DNA from: Lepas anatifera
Taxonomy: Eukaryota > Arthropoda > Thecostraca > Lepadidae
Direction: 5' to 3'
DNA: 64,000 nt
Assembly (NCBI GenBank): GCA_034440635.1
Contig: JAOTON010001819.1
Span: forward strand, 124,001-188,000
The position numbers were made by a program, and so were the translations under genes. Under the pieces are notes generated by a model. The model was given only the letters and a program-made list of their open reading frames with translations. It made no database searches and was not told the origin of the DNA. How positions within the stretch are numbered: the stretch's first letter is position 1; each line of letters begins with the position of its first letter. Below, piece after piece: positions 56,277 to 64,000 of the stretch.

Positions 56277-57106
56277 CGCTACCCAGGGCAGATACGAAGG
56301 GAACTATCCAGTTGTCTCCGGTAGTGAACTGAAGAGAATGTTTTTGCGTTTATCAAATACCGACTCGACACAATTCAATGTGCACGATCACTTGATTTAC
56401 TCTTCGAGCCCTTCGGTTTCCAAGGTCAGCAGGATCTTGGAAAGGTGCTTCGCCGTGGAGATACGTGCTTTCAATGGTCGATGTATAAAGAGAAAGCTTC
56501 GAAAATTGAAACATTAAAATTGTTTATTTTCACCTGCACGTGTTAGTTGTTAGCACTTCCGTAAATATCCAAATAATCTGACCTGCAATTCAGATCAGTC
56601 CATTCAATTCCATAGACAACTGCCCACAGAGGCAAATTTGGTGAATTTTGGAAAACAGTTGCAATGATACCCCGATGACAGAAATATCGCTTTACTCTGG
56701 CTATTTTAATCGTTCACACAATGCTTAGTAGATTGCATTACCAGCCTCCTCAATATTTCGACAAGTGGCGCTACGATTTGTGCCCCTAACAAAAGAGATA
56801 TATTTAAAACCCTGTTGCACACAGTATATATGAGCTTGACCCGGGATGTTAATGCTGAAATGACTATCAGAAATACCGTGAGATGGGTAACATCACTGCT
56901 GTGTTGACCGATTTTGGACTTACGCAGTCAAATTCCTGAAATTTGTTATTTGTAAGTATTTTCATTCGTCATGCGCGGTCTCGAAATATTAAAAATGTGC
57001 GATTCTGAGGTCATATTCGAAATCAGCGCCTCAAAAAATCGCAGAAAACACCCTACGAACAGTGTTTCCAAACAAAAGTTGCAAAAGGGGTCACCCTAAT
57101 ACATAC

Positions 57107-57660
57107 GAACTTTTCAGGAGAGCGTCCTACACACAATGCCTCAATAGCGCTATTCTGGGCAGTCATTAAACATTATGGTTTAGCCCCCTCCCCTCTGGGA
57201 TCACCAGATCAGAGCAGGCTCTGCACATCACAAACAACTGTGGCAATGCCCCTTCCTGCACCTCACCAATCACGTGCAAGGACGTGGACACTCGGCGACT
57301 GGGGGTGCAACTGCCCCTAATACATTTTTTCATACTAACTGGGGACCACTTTTGGTCTCCAGCTGTTCGAATTACCTCTACTGGGGACAAAAAACCTTTA
57401 GAACCCAAACCAAAATTCTTTAGAACCCAAAGACGTTGTCCTGGTGAGGGATCTTTTGCACATTTTCTCACTATTCCCAACAAGAACTGGGTAACCCCCC
57501 AAAAAAAAACAAGAAAAGGGCACCCAATTGAATCAGAAACTGCACCCTTTGAGTTTTAAGATGTGTCCTTTTCCTTCGTTGGTTCACAGAGCAAATTTGC
57601 GAAAGAAATTTCCTGTATTCAAAACAAAACGAGTTTCTATTCCCCTTTGAGGTTTGTCAG
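57107..57660. other. No gene seen
   Basis: Nothing recognised. Confidence 0.5.
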
Positions 57661-57666
57661 TTTAGT

Positions 57667-59260
<1,594 letters not shown>

Positions 59261-60283
59261 TTAACACGCGCCCAGCTAGAGGGAGGGGCGAAATTCGTCC
59301 CCCTCCTGGGTTTTCCCACATAACGTAAAACCGAAGAGCCTCAGAACAACAAAACTTACAGCAGCTTATCCCAGATCAATTTTACGTATCTGACCAATTT
59401 TGTTTAGGTCAGGTCATGCCAGGTCAAGGAGCTATCCAAAGTCAAGCGACCCGACCTCAAAACCTAAAATCACGAGTTTGAAGCGACGCCTAAGGAACAT
59501 CAGCAAACCGATCAGTTTGAAAATGTCAAAATCTGATGAGGTCATTATCTCCTTTCTCGAAATTTTGATATTAATGACCCAAGGTGGGGTCAATTTTTTG
59601 GTCACCCCATTATAAGTCTATGGTGAAAAATAGAAAGGGCTCTTTTTCAGTAAATACTGGATAGATAAAGCTGAAAATCATCAAATCATGAATTCTTACC
59701 CCGATCTTGGTCATTAAGTAGATATTTTGACAATATGACCTCCTAAAGGTTATGTTAGGTCACAGGAGCATACCGGGATTGTTTTGCCAATAACTTCTCA
59801 CTGAATTGAGATAAAGCTTCTATTTTGCTTGCATCGTACTTATATTGTCACGGGGAATCGATTGAAATGCAACATGACCATACCAGGTGACCCTGTGACC
59901 TTGACCTAGCTCGATGTCAGGTTATTTTCACAATTTGACCTATCAAGGTTAAATTATACATCATTATATTCGCCACGATGAGAGGAAGCCAATGATGCAT
60001 AAATATATTCTATAGCGCCGCTGAATAAAAAACTAGAGGGGGGAAACGTACACTGCTCTGCTGTAAGCTTACGGAACCTTCTTTGACCTATGCTGACCTC
60101 AAAATCGACCTGACATAAAAATAATTCGTATAGTTTCTCTTCGTCTCGTCAAGGGCTTTCAAACACCGTCCGTAATTTGCCTTTCGCTTTCCTGTGAAAT
60201 GAAATACGGAGTGGGGAGGGCGAAATACGCCCCTCCCTCAGCGGGGCGCGACATACCAGGGGCCTCAGCGGGGCGCGTGTTAA
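59261..60283. mobile_element. TTAA/AGGTCA element, complete
   Basis: TTAA at 59261-59264 and 60280-60283 flank a 1,015-bp body with ends CACGCGCCC and GGGCGCGTG. Inner inverted blocks are GGGAGGGGCGAAAT and its relative near 60215. AGGTCA/TGACCT sites are frequent (AGGTCAGGTCATGCCAGGTC at 59406). No transposase. Confidence 0.85.
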
Positions 60284-61739
60284 GACGGTGTGGAGGTAGA
60301 GTCAGCAGTGGAAGCTTATGTTTACTCTTGCGTGCGTCCAGCCTACAGAGACGGCAGTGGATAGCTCACATCCGAGTTAGCACCAGTACAGCCACAGCGG
60401 ACGGGCGTTTTGGAAACTGGCTTTGGCAGCCAGAGCTGAGACCCCCTTCGCTGGTCCACGGTACGGAGCCTGACGCTATCGCTCCCAGCCGTGACACCTC
60501 TGACCCGAGCAAACGATAATGAGTCCAAATCAGAAGATTGGTGTTTTCGCCTGTATGTTCGTAGTCAGAAAGGGTAGGGGGCTGGGTGGTCCGCTCTCTG
60601 TTTGGGTGGTAGGGTGGTTCGCTCTCTGTTTGGGTGGCGGCTATGCAACTGTTTTACACCAAAAATTACGATTTTGGCAGCCAACTTGTGGCAGGCGAAA
60701 CCAGGCTCAGCATATCTACCTCAGGTCTGCAGAAAATAAGCTGTACCAGACAACCGAAGCATGTGAGCAGAATTCAAGGCATTGCCACGACTTTTGCTGA
60801 AATCTGGGAGGGTGAAACATTCTGATGCCAACTGCTCTGCGCTGAGGAGTCTCCTAGAGCTCGCTCAGAGGCCCTGTTTTTCGTATTTTTCCAGCCAGAC
60901 AGAAAGTTTATATTGGCTCCGTCACTACTGAGTATCTGTTCAATTTGCTTGATCCGCAGTTTAGAGCATTAGTTTTTAAAGCAATCATTATGGGCATTAC
61001 AAGCTAGGCACAGTGCAAAGTTGTTTAATTCTTTTGTCCCTAAACAGGCCGTTTGAGCAACAATAAACGCTATCAGAGCGGATACATAAATTACGCTGAG
61101 ATCAAATTCCACTGAGATCATTCTGACGCGGAGCCAAGACGTGATCAGTCTCTTTTACTCGCCCATTTCTAAAGCACTCTTCAGGCCGATTTTCGAGACA
61201 AACCAGGGCTCTCTATTCTTTACGTTATCAGCGAGATGTCTGCACACAGCGCCACTCCACACCACACGAGCGCTGTAGAAGAGTCCACGCTCTGTTGGAC
61301 TGCGCCCGGTTTGATTACACTGGTCAACAGCCAAAATGGATCCGGCACGTGAACACCTCTTCCTGCCTATTTCGATACCGCTGATTTCAAATTCAGTAAC
61401 CGATTTTTGCCATCGGACCTGGTTTCTTCTCCAGAGCATACCTGGTGTAAAGCCCCTACGATTTCCACACACTGTCATCAGCCTAGCCTTTTGTGGAAAA
61501 ATATAGATCAAGGATGTCGAGAATCCGGATTTTCTGCACCCAGACAATGCAGCTTATCAATATACCTGTGAATTTATTGCAACGGAAGACTACCTCGCAT
61601 TCAAGTGCATGAGCATTGTACATTGAACAAAGTTTGCGCTCGGTCGCACAAGCTCGCCGGTATTGTAGACCGAGAGGTGACGTCGCAACATTATATGATG
61701 AAGATTTTATGTCAGAGTCACCTCCCTTGAAGATTGAGT
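60284..61739. other. No gene seen
   Basis: ORFs at 60199-60519 (+) and 61155-61547 (-) have no recognisable motif. Nothing else recognised. Confidence 0.45.
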
Positions 61740-62040
61740 CTAAGTCAAAAGTCACAGGTCAAGGTCATACCACCATTTCAAGGTCATTGACCCTAGTGCC
61801 TTTGGTCGGATGATGCCGCCTAATATGACGTATATCATGCTATGACGTCATAGCTAGGTCACTCAATCTTGAGCTCAAAATCGCAGGTTCAAGACAAAGG
61901 TCATGGGTCAAGGTCAAACCTTATTTTCCGCCCGACGGTTGCCATAGTGCTAGTTGCAGTACACGTTATAGGCAAAATGTAATATTTTGACGTCAAGGGT
62001 CAATGGCCTTGAACGACCTTGGTCTAAAAGTTTCAGAGAA
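61740..62040. repeat. AGGTCA-rich block without visible ends
   Basis: AGGTCAAGGTCAT, TTCAAGGTCATTGACC and several more half-sites. No TTAA-linked inverted ends found. Confidence 0.5.
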
Positions 62041-62722
62041 CATTGCCTCAGACTTTTCCTCTGTTACTTTAGGCCACTTTCTCTCCATATCCGGCTTCTC
62101 ATCGCATAATCACGGCATTTTCCAATGGCTACCCTGCACATACAGAATCTGACTTATATGGCTTCGTTTTAGCTTGAATATATTGACCCATGTGTATGAA
62201 AATCGGGTTTAAGGTATAATACCCTGGCCTCCACAAACACCTAAACGTTCATTTTCCTAGACCTCTTGGGTTTTGCACTGTGAATGTCACTGATGCCAAG
62301 TAGGCTTGCACAAAGACGACACACAGACATACTGGATCTCAAAATTATGATCTGATACGGCATTTCTGCTGCCCGATTCGTGTTCAGCGCCACAAATTAC
62401 CCTAGAAACGGACTATTATATATTGGATCCACGACAAAAGTTAAATGATGTTGACCAGTGTTAGCGTGGACGCCAGCTTCCCGCCAGCAGCGTCTCCAGG
62501 CCGGTCCGGGCCACACATAGGCGTCCTTAGCAGACGCACAGTGGCAATGGATGAGGCTGAGTTGGCAGTCGTCACCCGGCTCTGCCACCCTCTCCGTAGT
62601 AGAGGGAGGGGGTAGGGAGTCAGCTTTTGCAATTTCGCTGTTTCAAAGCGGATACTGCTTATTTGATGGCATTCGATCATACCTAACGCCAAAAAAGAAA
62701 AATAATCGATTAGCTAAAAGTT
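62041..62722. other. No gene seen
   Basis: Nothing recognised. Confidence 0.5.
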
Positions 62723-63975
62723 CATCAGCACCATCTAATTAAACTTATTAACATAATGAGCTGCAATAGAGTTGCTATATCTCCCAGCCAAATCTAGTTA
62801 TAACTAATTTGAAGCTACCTACCCCCACTAAGTCGACAAAAAGCATTTCATATAAAATATTTTCAGTGAGATAATTACCTAATTTTACCTAATTAAACTA
62901 ACTATATCAATTAGCTACAATAAACTTGCTATATCCCCCGATCAAATCCAGCTACGGCCAATTTGAAGATACCAACCTCCACTAAGTCGACTATTAAAGA
63001 TTTCAATGAACATGTTTTCAGTTATACTATTGCGTAATTTCATATAATAAACTAATCATGGTGATTAGCTGCAATAGATAAGCTATATCTCCGAAACAAA
63101 GCGAGTTATGACTAATTTGAAATTACTTATCCCCACTAAGTCGGCTACAAGAAAATACTCACCACTATATTTGACCGAATTGTTGCCGATCTGGAACTTT
63201 TATCTCCCTTTTTCTGAAAGTGCAGAGGGAGTCCTCCAGGAAACATCAGCACGCACAACACGGTCCATGGATCCATGGGACCAAAAGATAAGTTGGCCCC
63301 CTTTTCAGCGTTTGGAGGGGGGCATGGCCGGAATGCCTCCCCCTGCGTCCGCCAATGCCCCTTTTGACAGGTCTAGTGAAGGCCGGTGACAAGGGGCAGA
63401 TGGATTGGGTGCAGCATGGTGTGCTTGGGTGGATATCCATTACATTGGCATGTTCATATACAGCTTTACATTGGGTAATTAGGGCAGAAATAAAGATGTC
63501 CCAATATTTTTGACATAGCCTGGAGGCAATTATGAAACTGAAAATATATTATTTCAGATCCTTATAGTGACCTTGGGGGAGCTAACGCTAAACTAGCCAT
63601 AAATGGCTCAGTTTGGGAGATATAGCTATTCTATTGCATCTTATTAACATAATTAGTATAATTAAGATAATTTGGGCAGCCATATACCTTAACACTTTTA
63701 TTTGAAATCCTTATAGTCGACTTAGTGGGGGAAGGTAACTTCAGACTAGCCGTAACTGGCTTTGTTTGGGGGATACAGAAACTCTATTGCAGATAATTGG
63801 CATAATTAGGTAAAACAAGGTAATTATCCCACTGAAAACATTTCATATGGAATCCTTTTTGTCGACTTGGTGGGGCTAGGTAGATTCAAATTAGCCCTAA
63901 CTGGCTTTGCTCGGGAGATATAGCAAATCTATTGCAGCTCATTATGCTAATTAGTTAAATAAAGTGGTGCTGATG
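62723..63975. mobile_element. Foldback-like element with ~150-bp repeat arms
   Basis: The outer ends CATCAGCACCA and TGGTGCTGATG are exact complements. The left arm (62723 to about 63170) holds three tandem ~150-bp units (AGCTGCAATAGA, GCTATATCTCC, CCCCACTAAGTCGAC). The right arm (about 63545-63975) holds three of the same units inverted. The spacer of about 375 bp is unique and contains CCATGGATCCATGG. No gene and no clear target duplication. Confidence 0.85.
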
Positions 63976-64000
63976 GGTTTTGTAAAAAATAATTGCATTT

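Larger units (their letters stand above)
52147..57098. mobile_element. 5-kb palindromic foldback element
   Basis: The outer ends AAGGGTGACAC and (complement) TAGGGTGACCCC are inverted. ATACATAC flanks both sides (52139-52146 and 57099-57106), an 8-bp target duplication. The left arm (52147 to about 54100, minus a 0.7-kb insertion) and right arm (about 55890 to 57098) are inverted copies. Between them lie about 1.8 kb of poorly matched or unique sequence and a nested palindrome. Each arm contains the perfect palindrome CTGGGTAGCGCTACCCAG. No known transposase was recognised. Confidence 0.88.

Overview
The window is nuclear DNA from an invertebrate animal with a repeat-rich genome. The evidence is one intron-split kinesin gene with GT-AG introns, tRNA-derived SINEs, a LINE, a Penelope-like element, hAT and TTAA-flanked DNA elements, long simple repeats, and almost no dense coding. 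A marine arthropod such as a crustacean would fit, but nothing here fixes the lineage.

Positions 5352-14516 (minus strand) hold eight exons of a KIF21-type kinesin. All eight have consistent reading phases and GT-AG borders. They encode about 495 residues, from the P-loop through switch I, switch II and neck to the start of the stalk. The exon(s) before the P-loop were not found upstream, and the C-terminal coiled coils and WD40 repeats were not found downstream, so the gene probably runs past position 1. Its introns carry GC-rich minisatellites (units of 38, 43, 46, about 52 and about 66 bp), several of which contain or touch the splice site of the neighbouring exon.

The rest is mostly mobile DNA. 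1-5 kb: an 8-bp-TSD hAT-type MITE and a TTAA-flanked element packed with AGGTCA half-sites. 15-19.5 kb: another AGGTCA block and a 3-kb element filled with a degenerate ~21-bp repeat. 20.4-20.9 kb: a MITE carrying CRE motifs. 23.2-24.8 kb: a dead LINE and an inverted hAT fragment. 26.4-28.8 kb: a long open hAT transposase of the ZMYM/DUF4371 type, the only other substantial intact ORF.

From 29 kb onward the theme is inverted-repeat (foldback) architecture: 29.3-31.6 kb (arms carry a decayed orphan gene), 38.0-40.7 kb (arms built of a 72-bp tandem repeat), 52.1-57.1 kb (a 5-kb palindrome with an 8-bp target duplication, a nested 940-bp palindrome and a nested Penelope fragment) and 62.7-64.0 kb (arms of ~150-bp tandem repeats). 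Between them are more AGGTCA-rich TTAA elements (44.3, 47.9, 49.4, 50.6 and 59.3 kb), SINEs, a second orphan element-type ORF (46 kb) and a 1.1-kb compound microsatellite (57.7-58.8 kb).

All family assignments come from reading motifs by eye; no search was run.
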